A stretch of 64,000 nt of DNA from Rugamonas apoptosis (lineage in GTDB: Bacteria > Pseudomonadota > Gammaproteobacteria > Burkholderiales > Burkholderiaceae_D), in NCBI RefSeq assembly GCF_014042355.1, contig NZ_JACEZU010000001.1, positions 62,001 to 126,000 of the forward strand, in the 5' to 3' direction. The stretch's first letter is position 1. Each line of letters opens with the position of its first letter. The notes below the pieces were generated by a model, which worked only from the letters and a program-made list of their open reading frames with translations, had not been told where the DNA came from and ran no database searches. The translations under genes were made by a program, and so were the position numbers. Shown piece by piece: positions 18,702 through 29,800 of this stretch.

Positions 18702-20273
18702 CTAGTGAATACTGTGCATGCGCAGGTAGAGCTGGAATCCCGCCACGCCCAGCCCGAAAGCACCCGCGAAATAGACCACGAAACTGAGCAGCCGGTTGGT
18801 GCGTTGTTGTTCGGAGATCAACACCCGGATCAGTTCCGTATCGTTGACAGGCGGCTCGCCCGCCTGTTCCAGCGCCCGGTGCAGCAGGCGCGGCAGTTGC
18901 GGCAGCACGTGGGTGTAGCGCGGCGCTTCGGCCTTCAGGCGCTCCAGCATGCCTTGCCAACCCACTTGCGCCGCCATCCATTTTTCCAGGTAAGGCTTGG
19001 CCGTCTTCCACAAATCCAGGTCCGGGTCCAGCTGGCGGCCCAGGCCTTCGATGTTGAGCAGGGTCTTTTGCAGCAGCACCAGTTGCGGCTGCACTTCCAC
19101 ATTGAAGCGGCGCGAGGTCTGGAACAGGCGCAACAGGATCTGGCCGAACGAGATGTCTTTCAGCGGACGGTCGAAGATCGGTTCGCAGCAGGCGCGCACG
19201 GCCGATTCGAGCTCGTCGACGCGGGTATCGCGCGGCGCCCAGCCGGATTCGATGTGGGCTTCGGCCACGCGCTTGTAGTCGCGCCGGAAGAAGGCCAGGA
19301 AGTTCTGCGACAGATAATCCTTGTCGAAATCGTTGAGCGTGCCGACGATGCCGAAGTCGAGCGCGATGTAGCGCCCGAAGCTGGCCGGATCGATCGACAC
19401 GAGGATATTACCGGGGTGCATATCGGCGTGGAAGAAACCGTCGCGGAACACCTGGGTGAAGAAGATTTCCACCCCATCGCTCGACAGCTTCTTCAAATCC
19501 ACGCCGGCCGCCTCCAGCCGGTCGATCTGGGACACGGGAATGCCATGCATGCGTTCCATCACGATCACGCTGCTGGAGCAATAATCCCAGTACATTTCCG
19601 GCACCAGCAGCAGGCTGGAATTGGCGAAATTGCGGCGCAGCTGGCTGGCGTTGGCCGCCTCGCGCATCAGGTCCAGCTCGTCGTGCAGGTATTTGTCGAA
19701 CTCGGCCACCACCTCTTTCGGTTTCAAGCGCTTGCCGTCGGTCCAGATACGCTCGATCCACTCGGCCGCGATGTGCATCAGGGCCACATCGCCGTCGATG
19801 GACTTCTTCATGCCGGGGCGCAGCACCTTGACGGCCACTTCCTTGCCATCCTTGAGCGTGGCGAAGTGCACCTGGGCGATCGAGGCGGACGCCACCGGCG
19901 TGCGCTCGAAGCTCGAGAACAGCTGGTCCGGGTGGTCGCCCAGCGACTTGCGGATCTGGGCGATGGCCAGGTCGGAATCGAACGGCGGCACCCGGTCCTG
20001 CAGCTTGGACAGTTCCACCACCAGGTCGAGCGGGATCAGATCGCGGCGGGTCGACAGTACCTGGCCGAACTTGACGAAGATGGGGCCCAGTTCCTCCAGC
20101 GCCATGCGCAGGCGCTCGCCACGGGGGGCGGAAATGTCGCGCCAGAAGATGAGCGTGTCGATCAGCTTGGCCGTGCGCGGCACTTTCAGGCCGGCGATGG
20201 CGATTTCATCGAGGCCATACTTGACCACCACCCGCAGGATTTTCAGCAGGCGCAAAAATTTCAATATCATCAA
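18702..20273 (-). CDS. ubiB: Ubiquinone biosynthesis protein UbiB (ABC1/ADCK atypical kinase)
   Basis: Membrane-linked ATPase/kinase-like protein needed for ubiquinone synthesis, thought to extract or deliver quinone intermediates from the membrane. The 523-residue protein shows the family's KxGQ motif ([20 protein letters not shown], about 65-84), [21 protein letters not shown] with the A-rich loop, [13 protein letters not shown] (catalytic loop) and [15 protein letters not shown] (DFG-like). The last about 30 residues are a hydrophobic anchor ([17 protein letters not shown]). It overlaps the ubiJ stop by four bases (ATGA), so the two are coupled, as in the ubiE-ubiJ-ubiB operon of E. coli. 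Confidence 0.96.
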   Translation of the reverse strand: MMILKFLRLLKILRVVVKYGLDEIAIAGLKVPRTAKLIDTLIFWRDISAPRGERLRMALEELGPIFVKFGQVLSTRRDLIPLDLVVELSKLQDRVPPFDSDLAIAQIRKSLGDHPDQLFSSFERTPVASASIAQVHFATLKDGKEVAVKVLRPGMKKSIDGDVALMHIAAEWIERIWTDGKRLKPKEVVAEFDKYLHDELDLMREAANASQLRRNFANSSLLLVPEMYWDYCSSSVIVMERMHGIPVSQIDRLEAAGVDLKKLSSDGVEIFFTQVFRDGFFHADMHPGNILVSIDPASFGRYIALDFGIVGTLNDFDKDYLSQNFLAFFRRDYKRVAEAHIESGWAPRDTRVDELESAVRACCEPIFDRPLKDISFGQILLRLFQTSRRFNVEVQPQLVLLQKTLLNIEGLGRQLDPDLDLWKTAKPYLEKWMAAQVGWQGMLERLKAEAPRYTHVLPQLPRLLHRALEQAGEPPVNDTELIRVLISEQQRTNRLLSFVVYFAGAFGLGVAGFQLYLRMHSIH

Positions 20274-20926
20274 TGATCCAGTGCTTGTGGCTTGGCGGCG
20301 CGGGCGGCCAGCAATTGTTCCAGCTTGGCGATGCGCTTGGCGGCGCGTTCCACGTCATCGCGCAGGCGCGACACGTCGGACGAGAATTCGGCCACCACGG
20401 CCGGGCGCAGCAGCACGGGCCGTTCCTCGGCCAGGAATTCAGCCACGTTCTCGGCCAGCTTGCGGTGCCCGCTTTGCACGGCCGCGAACGCCGCGCGGGC
20501 GCCCGCCACCATGCGCACGGCCGCCACCGGGCCCACCACTTTTTCCAGGTCATGCTCCGCTTCCCAGCGCAGCGACTTGCTCAGGCTGGACAGGCAGTTG
20601 GCGAACTCGGCGTCGCCCTCGATGCGCACGTAGGAAAACGCCCGCTCGCGGTTTTGCGCGATCAGCGGCAGGTCCGCCAGCTTGACGTGGATGGTGACGC
20701 TGGCCGGCGCGTCGGCCTCGGCCACGGCCAGATAGCCGTCACCCGACACCCGCAGGCGCACGGCCACGGACGCCGCGTCCACGCAGGCGACCTTGCCGGC
20801 ATGCGGGGCCAGCTCGCGCCGCGCCCACGGCTCCTGGGCCAGCAGATGGTTGAGGGTGGCGGCGAGTGGCGCCAGCAGCGTCGTCGCGGCGGACGCGGGA
20901 GTGGGAATGGAAGTGAAAGAAGTCAC
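20270..20926 (-). CDS. ubiJ: Ubiquinone biosynthesis accessory factor UbiJ (SCP2-like)
   Basis: Lipid-binding accessory protein of the soluble Ubi complex, holding hydrophobic ubiquinone intermediates. From the GTG at 20926 ([11 protein letters not shown]) it is 218 residues; an upstream ATG at 20959 is in frame but lies inside the terminator hairpin of the gene before it, so I prefer the GTG. Residues about 20-130 form the SCP2 domain ([51 protein letters not shown]). The C-terminal part (about 165-210) is a coiled coil ([20 protein letters not shown]), as in known UbiJ. It is coupled to ubiB. Confidence 0.9.
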   Translation of the reverse strand: MTSFTSIPTPASAATTLLAPLAATLNHLLAQEPWARRELAPHAGKVACVDAASVAVRLRVSGDGYLAVAEADAPASVTIHVKLADLPLIAQNRERAFSYVRIEGDAEFANCLSSLSKSLRWEAEHDLEKVVGPVAAVRMVAGARAAFAAVQSGHRKLAENVAEFLAEERPVLLRPAVVAEFSSDVSRLRDDVERAAKRIAKLEQLLAARAAKPQALDH

Positions 20927-20951
20927 GGTGGTGTCGATAGGTGGCCGCACA

Positions 20952-20982
20952 TAAAACAAAACCGCCCGGAAAGTCGGGCGGT
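20952..20982 (-). terminator. Terminator after the Tim44-like gene
   Basis: ACCGCCCG and CGGGCGGT form an 8-bp stem with a 6-base loop. On the minus strand it runs into TTTGTTTTAT. It lies between the Tim44-like gene and ubiJ, so ubiJ-ubiB probably also have their own transcription start or depend on read-through. Confidence 0.75.
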
Positions 20983-21105
20983 CTTGATCTTACCAGTTTG
21001 CGGGAAAACTGCCGCGGCGCAAACCGCAAAAACCGCTGAAATCCGGGGAAGTAACACGGTGTCGCGCCGTTGCGCCGACAATTCCGTGTGATCTCCCCGG
21101 CTGGC

Positions 21106-22056
21106 TTATGCCAATTGCTGGATACCGGCCAGCAGCCAGCCCATGCTGCCGTTGACGGGCTTGGCCAGGTTCCACACTTCATGGAACGGCTCGGCCAGCG
21201 CGCCCGGCGCGGAACGGATCATGCCGGTGAACTTGACGCTGGCCAGGTAATCCTGGTCCGACGTTTCGATGCCCAGCAGTTCGGCGTCGATGCTGACCAC
21301 GTCCGTGAAATCGGCTTGCGCGCCCCGTTCCGTGATCTGCATCTTCATCTCGGCGAACACTTCCGGCGTGGTGAATTCGCGGATGTCGGCCACGTCGCCC
21401 TTGTCCCAGGCCGCTTGCAGACGGATGAAATTGCCCTTGGCTACGCGCAGGAACGTGGCCGTGTCGAAATCGGCCGGCACGCCCCATGGCGTGTGCGGTG
21501 CGGCTGCGGTGGCAGCGGCAGCGGCGCCGGCTGGCTGGGCATCGAATGCCGCTGGCTGCAGGCGCGTGCCGATTTCCGGCGTGGCGACGGCGCCAGGGCC
21601 GCCGAAGTTGGCCCCGGCGTTGCCACCGAAGTTGCCACTCATTGCGGTGGCCGGCACCGGCTTGGCGCCGCTCAGGCCGCGCAACATGCGGATGATGAAG
21701 AAGGCCACACCGCCCAGCAGCAGCACTGTCAGCAGCGAGCCGAACATGCCGCCGCCCATGCCGAAGTGCGACATCAGCGCGCCCATGCCCAGGCCCAGCA
21801 AGGCGCCGCCCAGGATGCCTTTCCACGGGCTGGCTGGCTTGGGTGGCATCGCGGCCGGCGGCGCCACGGGCGCGGGCGCCGGTGCGGCGGCCTGGCGCGG
21901 CGCGGTTGGGGCTGGCGCGGGCGCCATCCGGCTCACGTTCTGCGACTGGCGCCCGAACGAACGGCCGCCGCCCATGGGACGCGCGGTCGCCTCGGCCATC
22001 AGCGACAGGGCGGACACGGCCAGCAAAGCGCCAACCAGGATTTTCTTCATGTTCAT
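21106..22056 (-). CDS. Tim44-like domain protein, exported or membrane-anchored
   Basis: A 316-residue protein from ATG 22056. It has an N-terminal signal-like helix (KKILVGALLAVSALSLMAEA, about 4-23), a proline/alanine-rich linker, a glycine-rich hydrophobic hairpin (about 75-125, WKGILGGALLGLGMGALMSH and SLLTVLLLGGVAFFIIRML) and a C-terminal Tim44-like domain (about 190-315: FLRVAKGNFIRLQAAWDKGD, REFTTPEVFAEMKMQI, HEVWNLAKPVNGSMGWLLAG). Tim44 domains bind lipids or membrane partners; the bacterial function is unknown. It lies nine bases after ubiE and ahead of ubiJ, the common betaproteobacterial order. Confidence 0.88.
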   Translation of the reverse strand: MNMKKILVGALLAVSALSLMAEATARPMGGGRSFGRQSQNVSRMAPAPAPTAPRQAAAPAPAPVAPPAAMPPKPASPWKGILGGALLGLGMGALMSHFGMGGGMFGSLLTVLLLGGVAFFIIRMLRGLSGAKPVPATAMSGNFGGNAGANFGGPGAVATPEIGTRLQPAAFDAQPAGAAAAATAAAPHTPWGVPADFDTATFLRVAKGNFIRLQAAWDKGDVADIREFTTPEVFAEMKMQITERGAQADFTDVVSIDAELLGIETSDQDYLASVKFTGMIRSAPGALAEPFHEVWNLAKPVNGSMGWLLAGIQQLA

Positions 22057-22064
22057 TTTGTCTT

Positions 22065-22799
22065 TTACAGTTTGATACCGGTGTGCAAAGCGGCCACACC
22101 TGCCGTCAGGTTGTAATACTGGACCCGCTCCAGTCCTGCCTCTTCCATCATCGTCTTCAACGTTTCCTGGTCCGGGTGCATGCGGATCGATTCGGCCAGA
22201 TAACGGTAGCTGTCGGCGTCGCCGGCGATCTTCTGGCCCATCCATGGCAACACATGGAAGGAATACAGGTCGTACGGTTTCTGCAGCGGCGCCGCCACCT
22301 TGGAAAACTCCAGCACCAGCAGCTTGCCGCCCGGCTTGAGCACGCGCCGCATTTCCTTCAGCGCCTGGTCCTTGTGGGTCATGTTGCGCAGGCCGAAGGC
22401 GACGCTGACGCGGTCGAAGTAATTGTCCGGGAACGGCAGTTTTTCCGCGTCACACAGCAAGGTGGGGGTCAGCAGGCCGCGATTCAAGAGCCGGTCGCGG
22501 CCCACGCGCAGCATGGATTCGTTAATGTCCGTCAGCCACACTTCGCCCGATGGGCCCGCCTGCTTGGCGAACACCTTGGCCAGGTCGCCCGTGCCGCCGG
22601 CGATGTCGAGCACCTTGAAACCGGGGCGCACGCCCGCGTTGGCGATGGTGAATATCTTCCACAGACGGTGCAGGCCGCCCGACATAACATCGTTCATCAC
22701 ATCGTATTTGGTGGCGACGGAATGGAAAACCTTGGCGACTTCGTGGACTTTTTCGTCTTCGGAGACGGTCTTGTAACCGAAATGGGTGGTATTGGTCAT
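22065..22799 (-). CDS. ubiE: Demethylmenaquinone/2-polyprenyl-6-methoxy-1,4-benzoquinol methyltransferase
   Basis: SAM-dependent C-methyltransferase of ubiquinone synthesis (and menaquinone where made). At 244 residues it is of normal length. [20 protein letters not shown] and [20 protein letters not shown] are the UbiE/COQ5 signature 1; [18 protein letters not shown] is the SAM site (about 64-81); [20 protein letters not shown] is signature 2; the C-terminus ends [14 protein letters not shown]. It heads the leftward ubiE - Tim44-like - ubiJ - ubiB run. A TATAAT lies 27-32 bases upstream of the start. Confidence 0.97.
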   Translation of the reverse strand: MTNTTHFGYKTVSEDEKVHEVAKVFHSVATKYDVMNDVMSGGLHRLWKIFTIANAGVRPGFKVLDIAGGTGDLAKVFAKQAGPSGEVWLTDINESMLRVGRDRLLNRGLLTPTLLCDAEKLPFPDNYFDRVSVAFGLRNMTHKDQALKEMRRVLKPGGKLLVLEFSKVAAPLQKPYDLYSFHVLPWMGQKIAGDADSYRYLAESIRMHPDQETLKTMMEEAGLERVQYYNLTAGVAALHTGIKL

Positions 22800-22825
22800 G
22801 GTGGGCAGCCTGTTAGTTTGCCAGC

Positions 22826-22831
22826 ATTATA
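22826..22831 (-). promoter_or_regulatory. Candidate -10 element for ubiE
   Basis: On the minus strand the sequence is TTGTATAATGC, an exact TATAAT located 27 bases before the ubiE ATG. No good -35 box is visible at 16-18 bases. It is offered as a promoter candidate only. Confidence 0.4.
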
Positions 22832-22916
22832 CAAGCGCGAGGGGTAAACGCAGCGTGGGCGGCGTCAGGCCAGCGCCAATCAGGCGAACCTGGAGAGTTC
22901 CCCGGTGCAGGAGCGG

Positions 22917-23612
22917 CTAGTGGCCCAGGCCCAGTTCGCGCGCCAGCATGTGGCGGGAGGCGAAATCGTACAACGCCACCCGGCTGTTGACGCCCAGCTT
23001 GGCGTAGATGGCGGTCAGGTGGTTGCGCAGCGTGCGCTCGCCGATCTCCAGGCGCTGGGCGATCTCGGCCGTGCCGGCGCGCGGGTCGCGCACCAGTTCG
23101 GCCACCGCCAGCCGCTCCTTGCGCGTGAGGCGGGCCAGCTTTGCATGGGCCGGGTCTTCCTGCGCCTTGCTGCGGGCGATGCTCTCCAAAATGCGCACGG
23201 TGGCCAGGCGGTCGACCCAGAACTCCCCTTCCCTCACCTTTTCGATGGCCTTGGCCAGCATGTCGACCGGTTCGCTCTTGCAGACCAGGCCATTGGCGCC
23301 GGCCAGCACGGCCTCGTCGGCCAGGGTGGATACGCGCGAACTGCTGATGGCCAGCACCTTGCCCCGGAAGCCCGGCAACAGCTCGCCGATCAGCGCCAGC
23401 GGGTTGGCGCCGTCCAGGTCGTACAGCACCACGTCGGCGCCATGGCGGCGCAAGTGCTCGCGCGCCTCGGCCACGGTGGCCACGCTGCCGGCCAGTTCCA
23501 GCGCCGGCTGGCGCGCCTGGATCAGTTGCGCCAGCCCCCAGGCCGTGATCGGCAAGTCGCAAATCAACAACACCCGGATGAGCTTGGTGAGGCCGCTATG
23601 GGTGGGCGCCAT
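22917..23612 (-). CDS. LuxR/NarL-type response regulator
   Basis: A 231-residue two-domain regulator. Residues about 10-130 form a receiver-like domain (IRVLLICDLPITAWGL, DVVLYDLDGANP with Asp65 at the phosphoacceptor place, LAISSSRVSTL, ANGLVCKSEPVDMLAKAIEKV). The usual lysine is replaced locally by CKSEP, still of receiver type. The C-terminal LuxR helix-turn-helix spans about 160-220 (LTRKERLAVAELV, TAEIAQRLEIGERTLRNHLT, AIYAKLGVNSRVALYDFA). No histidine kinase is adjacent in the same direction; the ETR1-like kinase 13 kb away is a possible partner. It is divergent from the giant adhesin-like gene and is its closest candidate regulator. Confidence 0.88.
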   Translation of the reverse strand: MAPTHSGLTKLIRVLLICDLPITAWGLAQLIQARQPALELAGSVATVAEAREHLRRHGADVVLYDLDGANPLALIGELLPGFRGKVLAISSSRVSTLADEAVLAGANGLVCKSEPVDMLAKAIEKVREGEFWVDRLATVRILESIARSKAQEDPAHAKLARLTRKERLAVAELVRDPRAGTAEIAQRLEIGERTLRNHLTAIYAKLGVNSRVALYDFASRHMLARELGLGH

Positions 23613-23853
23613 GGTCCCGCCCCGCCTGTCCTGGCCCAGCCCCGCCGTCCTCGTACAAATCGTTGCCGTTCATGCCGCCTCCCATGACGTTTGTCATAGT
23701 TTTATCACAGGAAATTGTAATTGGCTACCGGAAAAAAGAGCGTTTTCTCCCATGCGCAACTTGCATCTTGAGCGTCAAATAAGTGGGACGGAGAAATAAA
23801 AATTTCTTTCAAGAACTTCGCCCGCTCAACCCCACAGTGAAAGCAAGAAGATC
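23613..23853 (+). promoter_or_regulatory. Divergent upstream region of the giant secreted-protein gene
   Basis: This 241-base gap is A/T-richer than its surroundings from about 23690. It holds ATGAC-GTTT-GTCAT (23684-23697), a short inverted repeat that could bind a dimeric regulator such as the LuxR protein. A weak promoter is possible: TTGTCA (23691-23696) and TGTAAT (23716-23721), 19 bases apart. The ribosome site before the ATG at 23854 is GAAAGCAAGAAG, A/G-rich but not a strong GGAGG. The leader of more than 100 bases is long for one gene. Confidence 0.45.
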
Positions 23854-26800
23854 ATGGCCACTACCCGCACCGTCTTTATCGATTCCGCCCTGTCGGATTC
23901 CACCACGCTGGCCGCGCAATACGACGCCAACGTATTCAACGTCGTCATGCTGGACGGCGCGACACCAGGCCCGCAGCAGATCCAGGATTGGGTCAGCGCG
24001 CACGGTGTGAGCACGGCCGAGATCAACGTGGTATCCGCCAGCGCCAGCCTGAACGGGTTATTCACGCCGCGCGTGGTGTTCGTCGATCCCAGCGTGGCCG
24101 ATTACCAGAGCATCATCGCCGCCACCCCGGCCAACGCCACCATCGTGGTGCTGGACGCGGGCAAGGACGGGGTGCAGCAAATTCATGATTTCCTTGCCCA
24201 CAACACGGGGCTGGTGGCGGCCATCGACATCGTCACCAACCTGGCCAGCGTGGACGTGGTATCGCACGGCAGCCCCGGCGAAATCCATCTCGGCTCGACC
24301 GTGCTGAACGCCGACAACATGGCCGCCTACAGCGCCACGCTGGCCGACATCGGCAGCCACCTGACGGCCGGCGCCGACATCCTGTTGTATGGCTGCGACG
24401 TGGCGGCCGGCGCCACCGGCCAGCAATTCATCGCCAGCCTGGCGGCCGCCACCGGCGCCGACGTGGCCGCCTCGACCGACCTGACGGGCGCCGCCGCGGC
24501 CGGCGGCGACTGGGTGCTGGAGGCGAGCACCGGCACCATCGAGACGGCCGCCATCACCGACGCCGCCTATACCGGCACCCTTGATGCCGCCACCGCCGTG
24601 ACGGCCTTCACCATGTCGGCCGACAGCGGCACCTCGGCCACCGACTTCGTCACCAACGTGGCCAGCCAGACCATCAGCGGCAGCTTCACGGCCAGCACCA
24701 ACAATTCACAGATGCCGACCGTGTTTGTGTCCACCGATGGCACCGGCGCTACCCGCACGGGCGCCACCGTCACCTACACCGACAACGCCGGCAGCGGTAC
24801 CTTCACGGCCACTGTCACGCTGGCCGCCGGCGCCGGCAAGAGCATCCAGTTCTGGGGCGCGGCGAGCGGCAGCAACTCGCTCGGATCGACCCATACCTAC
24901 ACGCTTGACACGGCGGGGCCCGCCACCACCGTCAACACGGTCGGCTTCAGCAATGACAGCGGCGGCAGCGCCAGCGACTTCAACACCAATGTGGCCAGCC
25001 AAACCATTTCCGGCACGCTCAGCGCCAACACGGCCAGCGGCGAAGTGGTCAAAGTCTCGCTCGACAACGGCGCCAGCTGGCAAACGGCCAGCAACACCAT
25101 CGGCAGCAACAGTTTCAGCCTGTCCGGCGTCACGCTCACCGGCAACAACACGCTCAAGGTGCAGGTGGAAGACGCGGCCGGCAACGCCGGCACGGCCCGC
25201 ACCCAAGCCTATGTGCTCGACACGACGGCGCCGGCCGCCGGCACGCTGGCGTTCACCAGCCTGGCCGACAGCGGTACGGCCGGCGACGGCATCACCAACG
25301 ACAACAGCTTCGGCCTGTCGCTGACGGGCAACGAGGCCGGCGCGGGCGTGGTGTACCAGGTATCGACCGACAACGGCGCGCACTGGAGCAGCACCGGTAC
25401 CACCCAGACGGCGCTAACCGATGGCAGCTACCAGTTCCGCGCCCAGGTGACGGACACGGCCGGGAACAGCGCCACCGCGGCGGCCATCAGCGTCACCATC
25501 GACACGGCCGCGCCCGGCGCGCCCGTCATCACCGGTTTCGCCACCAACAGCGGCTCGTTGGCTGACACCATCAGCAACGACAATACGCCCACCCTCACCG
25601 TGACGGCGGAGGCCGACGCCACGGTCGGCATCTACCAGGGCGGCGTGCTGGTGGGCACGGCCACTCAGACCTCGCCCCACAGCGGCATTTACACCTACAC
25701 CTCGGCCACACTGGCCGACGGCAGCTACAACTTCACGGCCAAGGCCAGCGATGCGGCGGGCAACACCAGCGCGGCGTCGGCAGCCCAGCAGATCAAGGTC
25801 GATACCACGGCCGACGCCGGCGCCGACCTGGCCGTTCACGTCAGCGACAGCCTGGTGAACAATGCCGAGAAAGGCGCCGTGGCCTTTACGGTTTCCGGCC
25901 TGGACGCCGATGCCACGGCCACCACCACCTTCAGCGACGGCAGCCACACCGTCACCGCCAGCGGCACCAGCGGCACCGTCAACCTGTCCACACTCAATGA
26001 CGGCGACGTCACCGTCACCGTCACGGCGACCGACACGGCCGATAACCACGCGACCGGCGCGGGCGCCTCCACCACGCTCGACACGACGGCCGATGTGGGT
26101 GCGGACCTGGCCGTCCATCTCGCCAGCACACTGGTAGGTAACGCCGGCAAAGGCGCCGTGGCCTACACCGTGGCCGGCCTGGACGCCGACGCCACGGCCA
26201 CCGTCACCTTCAGCGACGGCAGCCACAGTGTCACCGGCAGCGCCGGCCACGCCGATCTGTCCACGCTGAACGACGGTGCCATCACCGTCACCGTGGCCGC
26301 CACCGATACGGCTGGCAACCACGCCAATGGCGCAAGCGCGGCCACCACGCTCGATACCATCGCCGATGCCGGCGGCGACCTGGCCGTCCACCTGAGCGAC
26401 AGCCTGGTGAACAACGCCGAGAAAGGCGCCGTGGCCTACACGGTATCCGGACTCGATGCCGATGCCACGGCCACCGTCACCTTCAGCGACGGCACCCATA
26501 GCGTCACCGGCAGTAACGGCAGCGCCGACCTGTCCGCGCTTACCGATGGCGCCATCACCGTCACCGTCGCCGCCACCGACGCTGCGGGCAACCACGCCGG
26601 CGGCGCGGGCGCGGCCACCACGCTTGACACGACGGCAGATGCCGGCGCCGACCTGGCCATCCATGTCAGCGACAATCTGGTGAACAATGCCGAGAAAGGC
26701 GCTGTGGCCTACACGATTTCCGGCCTCGACGCCGATGCCACGGCCACCGTCACCTTCACCGATGGCAGCCACAGCGTCGCCGGCAGCAACGGCAGCGCCG

Positions 26801-29800
26801 ATCTTTCCACACTCACCGACGGCGCCATCACCGCCACCATCGCCGCCACCGACACGGCGGGTAACCACGCCAGCGGTACCGGTGCGGCCACCACGCTCGA
26901 TACCACGGCCGATGCCGGCGCCGACCTGGCAATCCATGTCAGCGATAGCCTGGTGAACAACGCCGAGAAAGGTACGGTCGCCTACACGATTTCCGGCCTC
27001 GACGCCGACGCCACGGCCACCGTCACCTTCAGCGATGGCGTTCACAGCGCCACCGGCAACAATGGCAGCGCGAACCTGTCCGCGCTCACCGACGGCGCCA
27101 TCACCGTGACCATCGCCGCTACCGATGCGGCCGGCAATCACGCCAGCGGCGCCGGCACCGCCACCACACTCGACACCACCGCCGATGCTGGTGCCGACCT
27201 GGCCGTCCATGTCAGCGATAGCCTGGTGAACAACGCGGAAAAAGGCGGCGTGGCTTACACGGTGTCCGGTCTCGATGCCGACGCCACGGCCACCGTCACC
27301 TTCAGCGACGGCACTCATAGTGTCACTGGCAGCGACGGCAGCGCCGACCTGTCCACGCTCACCGACGGCGCCATCACCGTCACCGTCGCCGCCACCGATG
27401 CCGCCGGCAACCACGCCAACGGTGCGGGCGTGACCACCACGCTCGATACCACCGCCGATGCCGGTTCCAACCTGGCCGTTCACTTGAGCGACAGCCTGGT
27501 GAACAATGGCGAGAAAGGTTCTGTGGCCTACACCGTCTCTGGCCTCGACGCCGATGCCACGGCCACCGTCACCTTCAGCGACGGCACCCATAACGTCGCC
27601 GGCAACAACGGTGCCGCCGACCTTTCCGCGTTCATTGACGGTCCGGTCACCGTCACCATCGCCGCCACCGACGCGGCGGGCAATCACGCCAATGGAGCGG
27701 GCGCGGCCACAACACTCGATACCACGGCCGATGCCGGCGCCGACCTGGCCATCCATGTCAGCGACAGCCTGGTGAACAATGCGGAGAAAGGTGCGGTGGC
27801 CTACACGGTTTCCGGCCTCGACGACGATGCCACGGCCACCGTGACCTTCAGCGACGGCGTCCACAGCGTCACCGGCAGCGATGGCAGCGCCGACCTGTCC
27901 ACGCTTACCGACGGCGCCATCACGGTCACCGTCGCCGCCACCGATGCCGCCGGCAATCACGCCAACGGCGCAGGCGCGGCCACCACGCTCGATACCACGG
28001 CCGATGCCGGCGCGAACCTGGCCGTCCATGTCAGCGATAGCCTGGTGAACAACGCGGAACAAGGCAGCGTGGCCTACACGGTTTCCGGCCTCGACGCCGA
28101 CGCCACGGCCACCGTCACCTTCACCGATGGCACCAACAGCGTCACCGGTACCGGCGGCAGCGCCGACCTGTCCACGCTTGCTGATGGCGCCATCACCGTG
28201 ACCATCGCCGCCACCGATACGGCAGGCAACCACGCCAGCGGCGCGGGTGCGGCGACCACGCTCGATACCACGGCCGACGCTGGCGCCGACCTGGCCGTCC
28301 ATTTGAGCGATAGCCTGGTGAACAATGCCGAGAAAGGTGCTGTCGCCTATACAGTCTCCGGCCTCGACGACGATGCCACCGCCACCGTCACGTTCAGCGA
28401 TGGCAGCCACAGCGTCGCCGGCAGCAACGGCAGCGCCAACCTGTCCGCACTCACCGATGGCGCCATTACCGTCACCGTCGCCGCCACCGACGCGGCGGGC
28501 AATCACGCCGGCGGCGCGGGCGCGGCCACCACGCTTGACACGACGGCAGATGCCGGCGCCGACCTGGCCGTCCATTTGAGCGATAGTCTGGTGAACAATG
28601 CCGAGAAAGGTTCTGTAGCCTACACGGTCTCCGGACTCGATACCGATGCCACCGCAGTCGTCACCTTCACCGATGGCACCAACAGCGTCACCGGTACAGA
28701 CGGCAGCGCCGACCTGTCCACACTGACCGACGGCGCCATCACGGTCACCGTCGCCGCCACCGATGCCGCAGGCAATCACGCCAGCGGCGCAGGCGCGACC
28801 ACCACGCTCGACACCACCGCCGATGCCGGTTCGAACCTGGCAGTTCACGTAAGCGACAGTCTGGTGAACAATGCCGAGAAAGGTTCAGTGGCCTACACCG
28901 TTTCCGGCCTCGACGCCGACGCCACGGCCATCGTCACCTTCAGCGATGGCACCCACAGTGTCACCGGCACCGGCAGCAGCGCCGACCTCTCCACTCTCAC
29001 TGATGGCGCCATCACGGTCACCGTCGCCGCCACCGATACGGCCGGCAACCACGCCAACGGCGCGGGCGCGGCCACCACGCTCGATACCACTGCCGATGCC
29101 GGCGCCGACCTGGCCGTCCATTTGAGCGATAGCCTGGTGAACAATGCCGAGAAAGGCGCGGTCGCCTATACAGTCTCCGGCCTCGACGACGATGCCACCG
29201 CCACCGTGACCTTCAGCGACGGTGTCCACAGCGTCACCGGCAGCGATGGCACCGCCGACCTGTCTACACTCACCGACGGCGCTATTACGGTCACCGTCGC
29301 CGCCACCGACGCGGCGGGCAATCATGCCAACGGCGCAGGCGCGGCCACCACACTGGATACCACAGCCGATGCCGGCGCCGACCTGGCCGTCCATTTGAGC
29401 GATAGTCTGGTGAACAACGCCGAGAAAGGTTCTGTAGCCTACACGGTCTCCGGCCTCGATGCCGATGCGACCGCAGTCGTCACCTTCACCGATGGCACCA
29501 ACAGCGTCACCGGTACCGACGGCAGCGCCGACCTGTCCACACTGTCCGACGGCGCCATCACGGTCACCGTCGCCGCCGCCGATGCCGCAGGCAATCACGC
29601 CAGCGGCGCAGGTGCGACCACCACGCTCGATACCACCGCCGATGCCGGTTCGAACCTGGCAGTTCACGTCAGCGATAGTCTGGTGAACAATGCCGAAAAA
29701 GGTTCAGTGGCCTACACCGTTTCCGGCCTCGACGCCGACGCCACGGCCATCGTCACCTTCAGCGATGGCGTTCACAGTGCCACTGGCAGCAATGGCAGCG

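Noticed and set aside
23613..23853. Type I secretion or regulator gene in the gap before the giant gene
   Set aside because: No frame of useful length with a ribosome site.
25414..28848. Stop-free reverse-strand frame of 1144 codons across the repeat array (others at 33931-37230 and several shorter ones)
   Set aside because: It is a by-product of the 273-bp repeat and GC-rich codons on the plus strand; glycine/aspartate/valine-rich, low-complexity, no ribosome site, no domain.
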